A DNA stretch of 64,000 nt from Rufibacter sp. XAAS-G3-1 (GCF_013623775.1 NZ_JABFAM010000005.1:62001-126000); one strand, 5' to 3'. Counted from the first letter of the stretch, positions 41,313-50,862 are shown. The notes: generated by a model not told the origin, from the letters alone. Numbers and translations: made by a program.

Positions 41313-43151
41313 TTATTCAACTGTCACAGACTTGGCTAAGTTACGCGGTTGGTCTACGTTACAGCCCCGCATGACAGCAATATGATAGCTTAACAACTGT
41401 AAAGGAATTACAGAAAGAAGAGGCATTAGAGCTTCATGGGTACTAGGCACCTCAACCACAAACTCGGCCATCTGCGGAATCACGGTATCGCCTTCGGTCA
41501 CGATTGCAATTACCCGGCCTTTGCGGGCTCTTACCTCTTGTACGTTCGAAACAATCTTCTCGTAAGAACTGTCTTTGGTGGCAATGACCACCACGGGCAT
41601 GTTCTCATCAATCAGCGCAATAGGGCCGTGCTTCATTTCTGCCGCTGGGTAGCCTTCTGCGTGGATGTAGGAGATCTCTTTCAGCTTCAGGGCACCTTCT
41701 AACGCTACCGGGAAGTTAAAACCGCGTCCCAGGTAAATGAAGTTGGTGGCGTCTTTGAAGATCTCAGAGATGGCTTGGATCTCTTTGTCTAGCTGAAGGG
41801 CTTGCTCTACCTTGGCCGGAATTTTCTCCATCTCCATCATCATGTGGCGTAGGGCAGAAAGCTCCATGGTGCCCCGCATCTCGGCCAACATCATGGCAAT
41901 CAGGGAGAGAACCGTTACCTGAGCCGTGAAAGCCTTGGTGCTGGCAACCCCAATCTCTGGGCCGGCGTGGGTATAAGCGCCAGCGTCGGTGGCACGGGCA
42001 ATAGAGGAACCTACCACGTTACACACCCCAAAAATCATAGCACCTTTTGACTTGGCTAATTCCAGGGCGGCAAGCGTATCGGCGGTTTCACCGGATTGCG
42101 AGATAGCGATGACAATGTCTCCCTCGCGAATCACCGGGTTCCGGTAACGGAACTCAGAGGCATATTCCACCTCTACCGGGATACGGGCGAACTCTTCAAT
42201 CATGTATTCAGCCACCAGACCAGCGTGCCAGGATGTTCCGCAGGCCACAATGATAATGCGGTCGGCGTTTTTGAAGCGGGTGGCATATTCCCTGATGCTG
42301 GACATGGTCAGTTGCGTGTTCTCCGCTACCAGGCGGCCGCGCATGCTGTCCAGAATAGAACGAGGCTGCTCAAAAATCTCCTTCAGCATGAAATGCGGAT
42401 AGCCGCCTTTTTCAATGGCTTCCAGTTCCAGTTCCAGTTTCTGGATGTAAGGCGTCTGCACCACGTCTTCTTTAGAGCGGATGTCCAATACGCCATCTCT
42501 GATCACGGCAATCTCGAAATCATTGAGGTACACTACTTCATTGGTGTACTCAATAATGGGAGTTGCGTCTGAGGCCAGGAAGTATTCTCCTTTGCCTACC
42601 CCAATCACCAAGGGGCTCCCTTTGCGGGCAGCTACCAATTGGGTAGGGGAGTCATGCGACAGAACCACAATGGCATAGGCACCCACTACTTCATGCAGGG
42701 CCAAGCGCACCGCTTCCGCCAGGGAAACGTTGCTGTTCTTCTGCACATCCTCAATCAGGTTGATGAATACCTCAGAGTCTGTGTCACTGTGGAATTCGTA
42801 GCCTTTGTTGCTCAAGTGCTGCTTGAGGGAAGCGTAGTTTTCAATGATCCCATTATGGATGATGGCGATCTTCTTGGAGTTGGAGTAATGGGGGTGGGCA
42901 TTGGCATCATTCGGCTCGCCGTGGGTAGCCCAGCGCGTGTGGCCTATGCCAATGGTGCTGCTGGTGTCCTGGGTGCCAATATGGGCTTCCAGATCGGCTA
43001 CTTTGCCTTTCTTTTTAAAAACTTTAAGATCGCCGTCATTTAGCAAAGCCACACCGGCGCTGTCATAGCCCCGGTACTCTAAACGCTTCAATCCTTTCAA
43101 AATAATGGGGCAGGCTTCTCTCTGTCCAACGTACGCTACTATTCCACACAT
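41313..43151 (-). CDS. glmS: Glutamine--fructose-6-phosphate aminotransferase
   Basis: Makes glucosamine-6-phosphate, the entry point to peptidoglycan and LPS amino sugars. The N-terminal glutaminase domain starts MCGIVAYVGQ, with Cys2 as nucleophile, and contains HTRWATHGEPN. Two SIS isomerase domains follow, with AISQSGETADTLAALELAKSKG and FIYLGRGFNFPVALEGALKLKE, and the terminus ends in the standard RNLAKSVTVE. The 612-residue length is right. No glmS ribozyme is seen in the 41-nt upstream gap, as expected outside Gram-positives. It follows the DUF4270 gene on the same strand. Confidence 0.97.
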   Translation of the reverse strand: MCGIVAYVGQREACPIILKGLKRLEYRGYDSAGVALLNDGDLKVFKKKGKVADLEAHIGTQDTSSTIGIGHTRWATHGEPNDANAHPHYSNSKKIAIIHNGIIENYASLKQHLSNKGYEFHSDTDSEVFINLIEDVQKNSNVSLAEAVRLALHEVVGAYAIVVLSHDSPTQLVAARKGSPLVIGVGKGEYFLASDATPIIEYTNEVVYLNDFEIAVIRDGVLDIRSKEDVVQTPYIQKLELELEAIEKGGYPHFMLKEIFEQPRSILDSMRGRLVAENTQLTMSSIREYATRFKNADRIIIVACGTSWHAGLVAEYMIEEFARIPVEVEYASEFRYRNPVIREGDIVIAISQSGETADTLAALELAKSKGAMIFGVCNVVGSSIARATDAGAYTHAGPEIGVASTKAFTAQVTVLSLIAMMLAEMRGTMELSALRHMMMEMEKIPAKVEQALQLDKEIQAISEIFKDATNFIYLGRGFNFPVALEGALKLKEISYIHAEGYPAAEMKHGPIALIDENMPVVVIATKDSSYEKIVSNVQEVRARKGRVIAIVTEGDTVIPQMAEFVVEVPSTHEALMPLLSVIPLQLLSYHIAVMRGCNVDQPRNLAKSVTVE

Positions 43152-43192
43152 GGTACTGTTTCTACTGTTTAGCTAGGGGTATATCTAATTTT

Positions 43193-44602
43193 TTATTGAG
43201 CAGTTGAATAGAAGAGTCTAAGCCTGATCCGGCGTTCAGCGCTAGGGCTTTGGTTTGCCTCAAGAATAGCCCGGTTCATGGTCTGCGCGAAATTGGTCGG
43301 CAGGGAACGCTCGCTACTCACGTTTGAAGGCAAAAGAATCAGCCCGTTGTTGGGTCTTCTGTTGTACAGCAGGCTCTGCATGTAGCTGGTGATGTTGACT
43401 ACATAGACATAGCCGCCTTTTTTTCCTCTATACTGGAGGGTAGCCGGTGCGTTGCTGCCCTCTGCCAGCAGCACAATTGGAACTTCTTGTTGATTCAGGG
43501 CTATTCTGTTAGAAGCAGTGGCCTCCACCACGGAAATTACCGGCGGGAGCAACGCAGAGTCGCTTTTGGAGAGAACCGATGATTCCAGCACCGGAATAAT
43601 CAGTTCGGCTTTGTTAACCGCCAGGTTTTTGTCTGAACCCGGAATATTCTGGCGCAGGTTCGCAATATAAGGCAGTTCTATCTTAGTGACTAAACCCGCA
43701 CCCGCCTGCAAGTAGGTACGGTTGCCCGCATTGCTGGAAGACAAGCTGTTGGCGTTGTTGGTCAAGGAAGCCAGCACGGTTCCGGCTCTGTTTGCCTCAA
43801 TCTGGTTGTAATACCGGTCTGTGAAGAGCAAAGTGGTGGTCTTGGCTATGTTTTTCTTGGACTTGTAATACAGCATCAGGTTGGTATTGTTAGAAATAGG
43901 CAAGAAACCAAGAATGCTCCCCTGCGGGTCAGACCCGTTGGCAGGCACCAGGGCCAAGCCATTGATGGTGCTGATAAACGCATCTCTGCTGGTGGTTTGC
44001 GCCAGTGTCCCAAGCACCTCGTTCGCGAAAGTGCCGGTGAGCTTTATCTTCACCAAGACCGGAAGCGTCTGACTGGTGTCTGTGGTGCTTCTGTACGTGG
44101 TGTTTGGCCGTGGGGTAAAGGTAATGGAGCCTACCGCCGTATTGTTGTACGTCAAGGCTTCATTGATGAAATAGGTCTCATCATCTCTAAAGGCCTGGGT
44201 AAGCCGATGCACATGCATGCCTATCGCTTTGGTGGTGTCACCAAAAGCGTAGTTATAATCCAGGTTGATGACCAAGGAGTCGGCTCCTCTGGAAACATCA
44301 ATAGAATCTGGATGCGCCGGGAAGGAAACAGGGGCAAATTCGGCGTAGGTTCTGGCGGTCACGGTTCCAAAAACCGGATCAGAGATTTTGCCCACCTGTA
44401 CGCGCTGGGCGCCCAAGCCAATAATGGAGTCTTTCAGTAAAACAGTTGAAGCTCTTACAGTAGAGGTGTCTGTATAAGAAGTCCCAATCTGGGTGCCAGG
44501 TTCCTGCAGTTCCAGGCCAATGGCAGTAGGGTCTTCGCAAGAAGCAAAAAAGAAAGAGGAAATAAAGAGTACAGCAGCTGCTTTACTAATTCGCAAGTTC
44601 AT
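43193..44602 (-). CDS. DUF4270 lipoprotein
   Basis: A 469-residue lipoprotein with signal and lipobox SSFFFASC at ~15-22, then the DUF4270 beta-rich domain: EDPTAIGLELQEPGTQIGTSYTDTSTVRASTVLLKDSI near the start. DUF4270 is typical of Bacteroidota and often adjoins a glycogen-synthase-like gene. Its first 17 nt overlap the end of that gene, showing tight coupling. A surface-exposed role is assumed; function is unknown. Confidence 0.9.
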   Translation of the reverse strand: MNLRISKAAAVLFISSFFFASCEDPTAIGLELQEPGTQIGTSYTDTSTVRASTVLLKDSIIGLGAQRVQVGKISDPVFGTVTARTYAEFAPVSFPAHPDSIDVSRGADSLVINLDYNYAFGDTTKAIGMHVHRLTQAFRDDETYFINEALTYNNTAVGSITFTPRPNTTYRSTTDTSQTLPVLVKIKLTGTFANEVLGTLAQTTSRDAFISTINGLALVPANGSDPQGSILGFLPISNNTNLMLYYKSKKNIAKTTTLLFTDRYYNQIEANRAGTVLASLTNNANSLSSSNAGNRTYLQAGAGLVTKIELPYIANLRQNIPGSDKNLAVNKAELIIPVLESSVLSKSDSALLPPVISVVEATASNRIALNQQEVPIVLLAEGSNAPATLQYRGKKGGYVYVVNITSYMQSLLYNRRPNNGLILLPSNVSSERSLPTNFAQTMNRAILEANQSPSAERRIRLRLFYSTAQ

Positions 44603-45398
44603 TATACAAGTTATAGTAAGAATCCAGGGTATTTTCGTCTGAGCTAATGGTGTTGATCTGCTTGGTATTGTTGTACTCCTGGAACATGGCGTTTAAGTTG
44701 TCACTGAAATCTTCGTTAGACTTAATGACCATGTCGGCGTACTGCATTCCCATTTTAATGAAAGCCCCAAAATCACCAGATCCCAGGTTCACCAGCATGT
44801 CATCTTCAATGTCCAGCATTTTGGCTTTTTCCAGCAAATCGCCCTCAAATTTATGGGTGAACTCACTGTTGTAGACCGAGAAAATAGACTTAGAGGTCTT
44901 GAAGATAGGATCGTTTTTGTAGGTGCTTTTGAGGTACAACGGAATCAAGCTGGTCATCCAGTCATTGCAATGCACAATGTCCGGGGCCCAGCCCAGTTTC
45001 TTCACGGTTTCCAGAACTCCCTTGCAGAAAAAGATGGCGCGCTCATCATTGTCTGGGTGAAACTTATTGTCTTTGTCCACCAGAACGGACTTCCGGTGGA
45101 AATAGTCTTCGTTGTCAATAAAATAAACCTGGAGCTTGGCATTTGGGATAGAGGCTACCTTGATAATCAGGGGTTTCTCCTCTTCGCCCACGGCAATGTT
45201 GATGCCGGAAAGGCGAACCACCTCGTGCAAACGGTTCTTACGTTCGTTGATCAAACCAAACCGAGGCACAAAAATCCTTACTTCCATCCCACGCTCTTGC
45301 ATCGCTTGTGGCAACATCCTCAGGAATTCCGCTACTTTTGTGGTTTGCAGAAAGGGATCAATCTCAGTGGCCGCGTATAAGATTCTCAATTTGGACAT
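44586..45398 (-). CDS. Glycogen/starch synthase-like, N-terminal catalytic domain only
   Basis: A 270-residue protein that matches the first Rossmann domain of GT5 glycogen synthases: MSKLRILYAATEIDPFLQTTKVAEFLRMLPQAM, then VRIFVPRFG, and WAPDIVHCNDWMTSLIPLYLK. The C-terminal GT-B domain that binds ADP-glucose is missing, so activity as a synthase is doubtful. Standalone N-domains next to panC recur in Bacteroidota. Start at 45398 is chosen because the earlier Met (45428) adds non-conserved residues. Overlaps the DUF4270 start by 17 nt. A regulatory role is possible. Confidence 0.85.
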   Translation of the reverse strand: MSKLRILYAATEIDPFLQTTKVAEFLRMLPQAMQERGMEVRIFVPRFGLINERKNRLHEVVRLSGINIAVGEEEKPLIIKVASIPNAKLQVYFIDNEDYFHRKSVLVDKDNKFHPDNDERAIFFCKGVLETVKKLGWAPDIVHCNDWMTSLIPLYLKSTYKNDPIFKTSKSIFSVYNSEFTHKFEGDLLEKAKMLDIEDDMLVNLGSGDFGAFIKMGMQYADMVIKSNEDFSDNLNAMFQEYNNTKQINTISSDENTLDSYYNLYNELAN

Positions 45399-45493
45399 AG
45401 GGTTGGAGTGATTAAATAAAACAAGCAATAGTAATTGCGAGATGCAAAATTAAGCAATTATCGGCTGATTCTCAATTTATTTGAATTAAATGA

Positions 45494-45501
45494 TACCTTT
45501 G
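45494..45501 (+). promoter_or_regulatory. -7 element upstream of panC
   Basis: TACCTTTG fits TAnnTTTG, 38 nt before the panC ATG. No TTTG is at the ideal -33 spacing. Confidence 0.35.
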
Positions 45502-45539
45502 GCGTTTTTGGCTACACAATCTTAAACCGGGCAGCCCCC

Positions 45540-46379
45540 ATGTTGCATCTTTCTTCTTTATCTGATATTCGGCGGCACACAGAACAGCTTCGCCGGCAGG
45601 GCCAACGCATTGGCTTTGTGCCTACCATGGGTGCGCTGCACGAAGGCCATCTGTCTTTGATAAGAGCGGCCAAAAGCCAGAACGATATCATTGTCTGCAG
45701 TGTGTTTGTGAACCCCACGCAGTTCAATAACCAGGAGGATTACCGCCTGTACCCCCGGCTGCCCGAGAAAGACGCCCAGATGCTGGCCCAGGAAGGGTGC
45801 GATGTCTTATTCTCTCCTTTAGCCGAGGAGATGTACCAGCACAAGTCCAAGCTTTCCTTTGATTTTGGCGAGCTGGAGCAAGTGATGGAAGGCGCGCACC
45901 GTCCGGGCCATTTCAACGGGGTAGCCATGGTGGTGAGCAAGTTGTTCCATCTGGTAAAACCGCACCAGGCGTTTTTCGGGCAGAAAGATTTGCAGCAGTT
46001 CGCCATTATCCAACAATTGGTGCTGGATCTGAGTTTTGACCTGGAATTGGTGTGTTTTCCTATCATCAGGGAAGAAGACGGCTTGGCCATGTCTTCCCGC
46101 AACCGGCGCCTCACAACAGAGCAGCGGGAAGCGGCCCCGCAGCTCCACCAAGCCCTGCAATTGCTGCGCACCCAACTACAGACCCTGTCTGTCTCTGAAG
46201 CCAAACGGGAAGCCGAGGCGTTTCTGGGCCGTTTTCCCCAAATCAAGCTAGAATACCTGGAGGTGGTGCACGCGCAGACGCTACAACCACTGCATGAGAT
46301 TGCGGCGGATGTTCCTGTGGCGATTTGCCTAGCCGCTTTTCTGGGCGAGGTACGCCTGATTGATAATCTTTTGCTGTAA
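45540..46379 (+). CDS. panC: Pantothenate synthetase
   Basis: Joins pantoate and beta-alanine with ATP. The class I-like HIGH site reads HEGH at 34-37 (PTMGALHEGHLSL). The conserved EGAHRPGHFNGVAMVVSKLF, FFGQKDLQQFAIIQQL and SSRNRRL stretches are in order. The frame extends to 45435, but the ATG at 45540 gives the known N-terminus and 279 residues. It is followed by panD, so the beta-alanine and pantothenate steps are neighbours; coaX elsewhere in the window uses the product. Confidence 0.95.
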   Translation: MLHLSSLSDIRRHTEQLRRQGQRIGFVPTMGALHEGHLSLIRAAKSQNDIIVCSVFVNPTQFNNQEDYRLYPRLPEKDAQMLAQEGCDVLFSPLAEEMYQHKSKLSFDFGELEQVMEGAHRPGHFNGVAMVVSKLFHLVKPHQAFFGQKDLQQFAIIQQLVLDLSFDLELVCFPIIREEDGLAMSSRNRRLTTEQREAAPQLHQALQLLRTQLQTLSVSEAKREAEAFLGRFPQIKLEYLEVVHAQTLQPLHEIAADVPVAICLAAFLGEVRLIDNLLL

Positions 46380-46434
46380 AGTGACGGTTGCTTCAAAAGG
46401 AACGTACCTGCCTGCTTGTATCATAAATAATCTC

Positions 46435-46442
46435 TAACTTTG
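46435..46442 (+). promoter_or_regulatory. -7 element upstream of panD
   Basis: TAACTTTG fits TAnnTTTG and lies 21 nt before the panD ATG. No ideal -33. Confidence 0.35.
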
Positions 46443-46463
46443 TGCGTTTTTTAGATTGTTTTG

Positions 46464-46811
46464 ATGCAGATTGAAGTTCTTAAATCCAAGATACACCGGG
46501 CCAAGGTAACGCAGGCCGAGTTGCATTATGTGGGAAGCATTACCATAGACGAGGATCTGATGGATGCGGCCAACATGGTTCCCCATGAGAAGGTAACCAT
46601 TGTGAATGTGAATAATGGCGAGCGGTTTGAAACCTACATTATAAAAGGGGAGCGGGGCAGTGGCATGATCTGCCTGAATGGCCCGGCAGCCCGCAGGGTG
46701 CAGGTAGGTGATATCATTATCATTATTTCCTACGCCCTCATCAATTTCGCAGATGCCCGCAGCCACGAACCAACTGTCATTTTCCCAGACCAGCACAACC
46801 GGCTTGTATAA
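46464..46811 (+). CDS. panD: Aspartate 1-decarboxylase
   Basis: Pyruvoyl enzyme that converts aspartate to beta-alanine. The self-cleavage site is Gly24-Ser25 ([18 protein letters not shown]). Ser25 becomes the pyruvoyl group. The 115-residue length and [20 protein letters not shown] motif match PanD. ATG 46464 is preferred to the TTG one codon before. Followed 12 nt later by the flippase-like gene. Confidence 0.96.
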   Translation: MQIEVLKSKIHRAKVTQAELHYVGSITIDEDLMDAANMVPHEKVTIVNVNNGERFETYIIKGERGSGMICLNGPAARRVQVGDIIIIISYALINFADARSHEPTVIFPDQHNRLV

Positions 46812-46823
46812 GCTTCGCCCGGC

Positions 46824-47837
46824 ATGAAGAAAACCCTAAACGTACTCAAGTACCTGCTCCTGTTAGCGGTTTCGGTTTTCTTGATGGCCTATGCCTTGCG
46901 CAGTATCAACTTTACCGCCGTCAAGGCCGAGCTTGCCCAGGCCAACTATACCTGGATAGTGATCACCTTGCTTCTTTCAGTAGCGGGTTACGTGAGCCGG
47001 GCCATGCGCTGGCGCATGCAGTACATTCCACTGGGGTTTAAGCCAGACACGCAGCAGACGTATCATGCCTTGATGGTAGGCTACCTGGCCAACATCGTGT
47101 TGCCCCGGGCCGGGGAGGTGATCAGGTGCACGTTGTTGAAGCGCTCGGCAGATGTGCCGGTGAATGTTTCTCTGGGAACGGTTATTACCGAACGGGTCAT
47201 TGATCTGGTGATGCTCCTCCTGTGCATGGGTTTTACGCTATTGCTGGAGTTTGAGCGCGTGAAAGATCTGTTCCTGGGGATTTTCTCTGAGAAATTCACT
47301 GTCCTGCAGCAGAACCTGCAGACGTTGTATCTGTTAGGTGCGGTGGCGCTAGTGGGTACTACCATCATGGTTTGGTACATCTACAAGAATATCTCCAGGC
47401 TGAAGCAAAACGCTTTCTTCAAGAAAGTAAGCGGTTTTGTGCGGGGCATCTGGCAGGGTATTTTCAGCATAGGCAAGATGGAGCAGAAAGGTGCGTTCAT
47501 TTTGCATACCCTCTTCATTTGGGTCACCTATTATTTGGGCAGCTACCTGGCTTTTTTCGCGCTGCCGGGCACAGAGGGGCTTTCCTGGCAAGCCGGAATG
47601 GCCATTCTGGTGGTAGGCGGGTTGGGCATGTCGGCCCCGGTGCAGGGGGGCATTGGGGTGTACCATATCCTGGTGAGAACGGCGCTTCTGCTGTATGCCG
47701 TGCCCCTAGACAAAGGAATGGCCTATGCTTTGGTCACGCATACCACCGGCGCTCTGTTGGTGGTGGCCATGGGCGGCATCAGTCTGGTGGCCAGTCTGGC
47801 CCAGGCGAAGAAACAACCGGCCCGCCAAATCGCCTAG
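46824..47837 (+). CDS. YbhN/LPG-synthase-TM flippase-like protein
   Basis: A 337-residue integral membrane protein of the UPF0104/flippase-like family. About eight spans are visible, with the family motifs RAMRWRMQY near residue 60, MVGYLANIVLPRAGEVIRC near 88-106, and GMSAPVQGGIGVYHI around 270. Relatives transport or flip lipids, including phosphatidylglycerol forms. The tight spacing with panD suggests co-transcription, but a functional tie to pantothenate is not obvious. A palindrome follows 2 nt after the stop. Confidence 0.85.
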   Translation: MKKTLNVLKYLLLLAVSVFLMAYALRSINFTAVKAELAQANYTWIVITLLLSVAGYVSRAMRWRMQYIPLGFKPDTQQTYHALMVGYLANIVLPRAGEVIRCTLLKRSADVPVNVSLGTVITERVIDLVMLLLCMGFTLLLEFERVKDLFLGIFSEKFTVLQQNLQTLYLLGAVALVGTTIMVWYIYKNISRLKQNAFFKKVSGFVRGIWQGIFSIGKMEQKGAFILHTLFIWVTYYLGSYLAFFALPGTEGLSWQAGMAILVVGGLGMSAPVQGGIGVYHILVRTALLLYAVPLDKGMAYALVTHTTGALLVVAMGGISLVASLAQAKKQPARQIA

Positions 47838-47839
47838 GC

Positions 47840-47878
47840 TGTTTCCAGCCTGTTTTTCTTATATCAGCCCAGAAACAG
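47840..47878. repeat. Family A palindrome
   Basis: GTTTCCAGCCTGTTTTT facing ATCAGCCCAGAAAC, just after the flippase-like stop. Confidence 0.7.
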
Positions 47879-47947
47879 AAACCTGGCTTCTTCGTTGTGT
47901 CTAACGGGGCTTGTCTTCCATTACTCGTAATATAACCAAATCCTGCT

Positions 47948-48433
47948 ATGCTTCCTTCGCAAGAGAAAATCGTCTCCCTTCCCCAGCTTTTGTCTGCCGT
48001 GGAGGAGTGGCGAGCCCAGGGCCAGAAGATTGTGTTCACCAACGGCTGCTTTGACATTGTGCACATGGGGCACGTAGATTATCTGGAGCGGGCGCGGCTT
48101 TTAGGAGACAAATTGGTAGTTGGGCTCAACACTGACCAATCTGTCAGTAAATTAAAGGGGTCTTCCAGGCCATTGCAGGACGAAATGTCACGTATAAGGG
48201 TAATGGCATCCTTTTGGTTTACAGATGCAGTAGTATTGTTTGAGCAGGAAACGCCGCTGGAATTGATTAAGGCAGTACAGCCAGACATATTAGTGAAGGG
48301 CGATGATTATGCCCTGGAGAATATAGTAGGGCATGAGATTGTACTGGCCAGGGGCGGAGCCGTAAAAACAATTCCGCTGGTGAAGGGGTATTCTACTTCA
48401 CAGGTAGTAAGTAAGATATTGGAAAGCCAATAA
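47948..48433 (+). CDS. rfaE2: D-glycero-beta-D-manno-heptose 1-phosphate adenylyltransferase
   Basis: Adenylyltransferase making ADP-heptose for LPS. The nucleotidyl-transfer HxGH motif is HMGH at 39-42 (FTNGCFDIVHMGHVDYLERAR), with later VGLNTDQSV and ISTSQVVSKI-type features. At 161 residues it is the lone adenylyltransferase domain, without the RfaE kinase. The kinase HldE-type part must be encoded elsewhere. It connects to the lptB/lptC LPS transport genes in the same window. Confidence 0.93.
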   Translation: MLPSQEKIVSLPQLLSAVEEWRAQGQKIVFTNGCFDIVHMGHVDYLERARLLGDKLVVGLNTDQSVSKLKGSSRPLQDEMSRIRVMASFWFTDAVVLFEQETPLELIKAVQPDILVKGDDYALENIVGHEIVLARGGAVKTIPLVKGYSTSQVVSKILESQ

Positions 48434-48459
48434 GTGTTAACCTTAAAAGAGAGAAAGAA

Positions 48460-49140
48460 ATGGGCGGTATTTGGATTATAATGATTGCAATGATGCTGGC
48501 CTCGGCACTGGTCAGCTGGACGTTGAAGAGTAAGTTTGAGAAATACTCCAAACTGGGGCTAAGATCTGGGTTAAGCGGCCGTGAGGTGGCGGAGATGATG
48601 CTTGCCGACAATGGGATTACGGATGTACGCGTTATTTCCACGCCGGGCCGGTTGACCGACCACTACAATCCGGCAGATAAAACGGTGAACCTAAGTGAGA
48701 GTGTGTACGAAAGCCGGAGCGCGGCGGCGGCGGCAGTGGCAGCCCACGAGTGCGGGCACGCCGTGCAGCACGCCAAAGCCTACACCTTCCTGAAGTTCCG
48801 CTCTGCCATGGTGCCCGCGTTGAGCATCGCCAGCCGGTACATGCAGTGGATTCTGTTATTAGGGGTGATCTTGATTCAATCTACTCCTATTCCGTTGGCG
48901 ATTGGGGTGGCCATGTTCGCCTTAACCACGCTCTTCAGCTTTATCACGCTGCCGGTGGAGTTTGATGCCAGCAAACGCGCCTTGGCCTGGATGGATACCC
49001 GCGGCGTAGTGACAACCCAGGAGCACGGCATGGCCAAAGACGCCTTGAAATGGGCCGCCATGACGTACGTAGTGGCCGCTATTGGCTCACTGGCTACGTT
49101 GCTGTACTATGCTTCCCTATTGATGGGGCGTAGAGACTAA
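48460..49140 (+). CDS. Zinc metallopeptidase (YugP family)
   Basis: A 226-residue membrane peptidase of the Zn_peptidase_2 family: N-terminal span (WIIMIAMMLASALVSW), catalytic HECGH at 96-100 within AAVAAHECGHAVQHAKAY, and three further spans (about 115-130, 135-160, 195-215). The DUF-type partner region RLTDHYNPADKTVNLSESVYES precedes the site. The family is linked to membrane protein turnover in other bacteria, with substrates unknown. It follows rfaE2 by 26 nt. Confidence 0.92.
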   Translation: MGGIWIIMIAMMLASALVSWTLKSKFEKYSKLGLRSGLSGREVAEMMLADNGITDVRVISTPGRLTDHYNPADKTVNLSESVYESRSAAAAAVAAHECGHAVQHAKAYTFLKFRSAMVPALSIASRYMQWILLLGVILIQSTPIPLAIGVAMFALTTLFSFITLPVEFDASKRALAWMDTRGVVTTQEHGMAKDALKWAAMTYVVAAIGSLATLLYYASLLMGRRD

Positions 49141-49166
49141 AAACTTTTAAGTCAGTTATAGGTAAG

Positions 49167-49195
49167 AGAGGAGGGCAGATGCCTTCCTCTTTTTT
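49167..49195 (+). terminator. Terminator after the zinc peptidase
   Basis: AGAGGA with GGCA pairs with TGCC and TCCTCT, one mismatch, followed by TTTTTT. Confidence 0.75.
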
Positions 49196-49198
49196 ATT

Positions 49199-49330
49199 GA
49201 AGCTGTTTAGCGTTTTAGGCCTGTTTTCATAAAAGCAGCCCAGAAACGCCGGTGCAAGCACATGCTTAAGCCAGGGTACGGGTAAATTTCCTGTTTTAAG
49301 CCTGTTTCCCTAAAAGTAGCCCGAAAACGG
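49199..49330. repeat. Solo module-H end plus two palindromes
   Basis: GAAGCTGTTTAG (49199-49210) matches the left end of module H, but no right end is found. Palindromes are at 49210-49249 and 49291-49330. The intervening GGTGCAAGC also occurs in the H copies at 14463 and (as GGTACAAGC) 40649. No gene in 49141-49554. Confidence 0.6.
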
Positions 49331-49554
49331 TGGCGTAAGCGGACGCATTCCTTTATAAGCCAGTTGGTGGAAACACCAATCAGGTTCATTTAGATGAGTT
49401 CTGTTTCTAAGCGGGCAAGAAAGAAGCATGTATAAAAGCTAACATTTGTTAGTTTTGTTAGGAGGTTAAAATAAGTAGGCTGCTTGCATACTATATTTTG
49501 ATTAATTTTGTTTACTATTCAACACACCACAAGTACTCATACTTAACGCATTAT

Positions 49555-50694
49555 ATGGACTTTAACTTAACGGAAGAACATTTAGCCGTGCAGGAAGCTG
49601 CCCGGGACTTTGCCCAGACAGAACTGTTGCCAGGAGTTATTGAGCGGGACGAGCACCAGAAATTCCCTGCGGAGCAAATCAAAATGATGGGCCAACTGGG
49701 TTTCCTGGGCATGATGGTAGACCCTAAGTACGGCGGCGGCGGCATGGATACTGTTTCTTACGTGCTGGCCATGGAAGAAATCTCCAAAGTAGACGCTTCG
49801 GCCTCAGTGGTTATGTCCGTGAATAACTCCCTTGTTTGTTGGGGGCTGGAAAAATACGGAAACGAAGAGCAAAAGCAAAAGTACTTGCCGCGCCTGGCAA
49901 CCGGCGAAATCATTGGCGCCTTCTGTCTGTCTGAGCCGGAAGCAGGTTCAGACGCCACCATGCAGCGCACCACTGCCGTAGACATGGGCGACCATTACCT
50001 GCTCAACGGCACCAAGAACTGGATCACCAACGGCAGCACGGCAAGCGTGTACCTGGTCATTGCGCAGACCCACCCAGAATTGCGCCACAAAGGCATCAAT
50101 GCCTTGATTGTGGAGAAAGGAATGCCGGGCTTTGAGATTGGGCCTAAGGAAAACAAACTGGGCATTAGAGGGTCAGACACCCACTCCTTGATGTTCACCG
50201 ACGTGAAGGTGCCCAAGGAAAACCGCATTGGCGAAGACGGGTTCGGGTTTAAGTTTGCCATGTCTACCTTGAACGGCGGCCGTATCGGGATTGCCTCGCA
50301 GGCCTTGGGCATTGCCTCAGGAGCGTATGAGCTGGCCTTGAAGTATTCAAAAGAGCGCAAAGCGTTTGGCGTGCCTATCTCGCAGCACCAGTCCATCCAA
50401 TTCAAACTGGCCGACATGGCCACCAACATTGACGCGGCCCGTCTGCTCTGCCTGCAAGCCGCCGCCGACAAAGATGCCCACCGCGACTACTCCAAATCTG
50501 GGGCCATGGCCAAAGTATTTGCCTCCAAAGTAGCCATGGACACCACCGTAGAAGCCGTTCAGATCCATGGTGGGTACGGGTTTGTGAAAGAATACCATGT
50601 AGAGCGCCTCATGCGCGATGCCAAAATCACGCAAATTTATGAGGGAACCTCAGAGATTCAGAAAATAGTAATCTCTAGGGAAATACTGAAATAA
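49555..50694 (+). CDS. Acyl-CoA dehydrogenase
   Basis: A 379-residue FAD enzyme that introduces the alpha-beta double bond in acyl-CoA. Family motifs are GAFCLSEPEAGSDATMQRTTA, ITNGSTASVYLVIAQT, GSDTHSLMFTDVKVP, ARLLCLQAAADKD and the C-terminal QIHGGYGFVKEYHVERLMRDAKITQIYEGTSEIQ, with the catalytic Glu in YEGTSE. It resembles short-chain (butyryl-CoA) dehydrogenases. ATG 49555 is preferred to 49498, since MDFNLTEEHLAVQE is the normal N-terminus. The AraC regulator lies downstream and could control it. Confidence 0.94.
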   Translation: MDFNLTEEHLAVQEAARDFAQTELLPGVIERDEHQKFPAEQIKMMGQLGFLGMMVDPKYGGGGMDTVSYVLAMEEISKVDASASVVMSVNNSLVCWGLEKYGNEEQKQKYLPRLATGEIIGAFCLSEPEAGSDATMQRTTAVDMGDHYLLNGTKNWITNGSTASVYLVIAQTHPELRHKGINALIVEKGMPGFEIGPKENKLGIRGSDTHSLMFTDVKVPKENRIGEDGFGFKFAMSTLNGGRIGIASQALGIASGAYELALKYSKERKAFGVPISQHQSIQFKLADMATNIDAARLLCLQAAADKDAHRDYSKSGAMAKVFASKVAMDTTVEAVQIHGGYGFVKEYHVERLMRDAKITQIYEGTSEIQKIVISREILK

Positions 50695-50862
50695 GAAATT
50701 GGTTTAACAACGTTAGAAGGGGAATTTTTAGTATATAGTATTTGTCTGTTTATAAATATAGAACTTTTCTGTTTGATAACTTAAAAGATTAGTACTAATT
50801 TTAAGGCGACAGACAACTTAAAAAATCAACATAAATTAAAACCTTTTAATAAGTGCCCCTAC

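Noticed and set aside
43152-43192. glmS ribozyme upstream of glmS
   Set aside because: The 41-nt gap is too short for the ribozyme and has no matching core.
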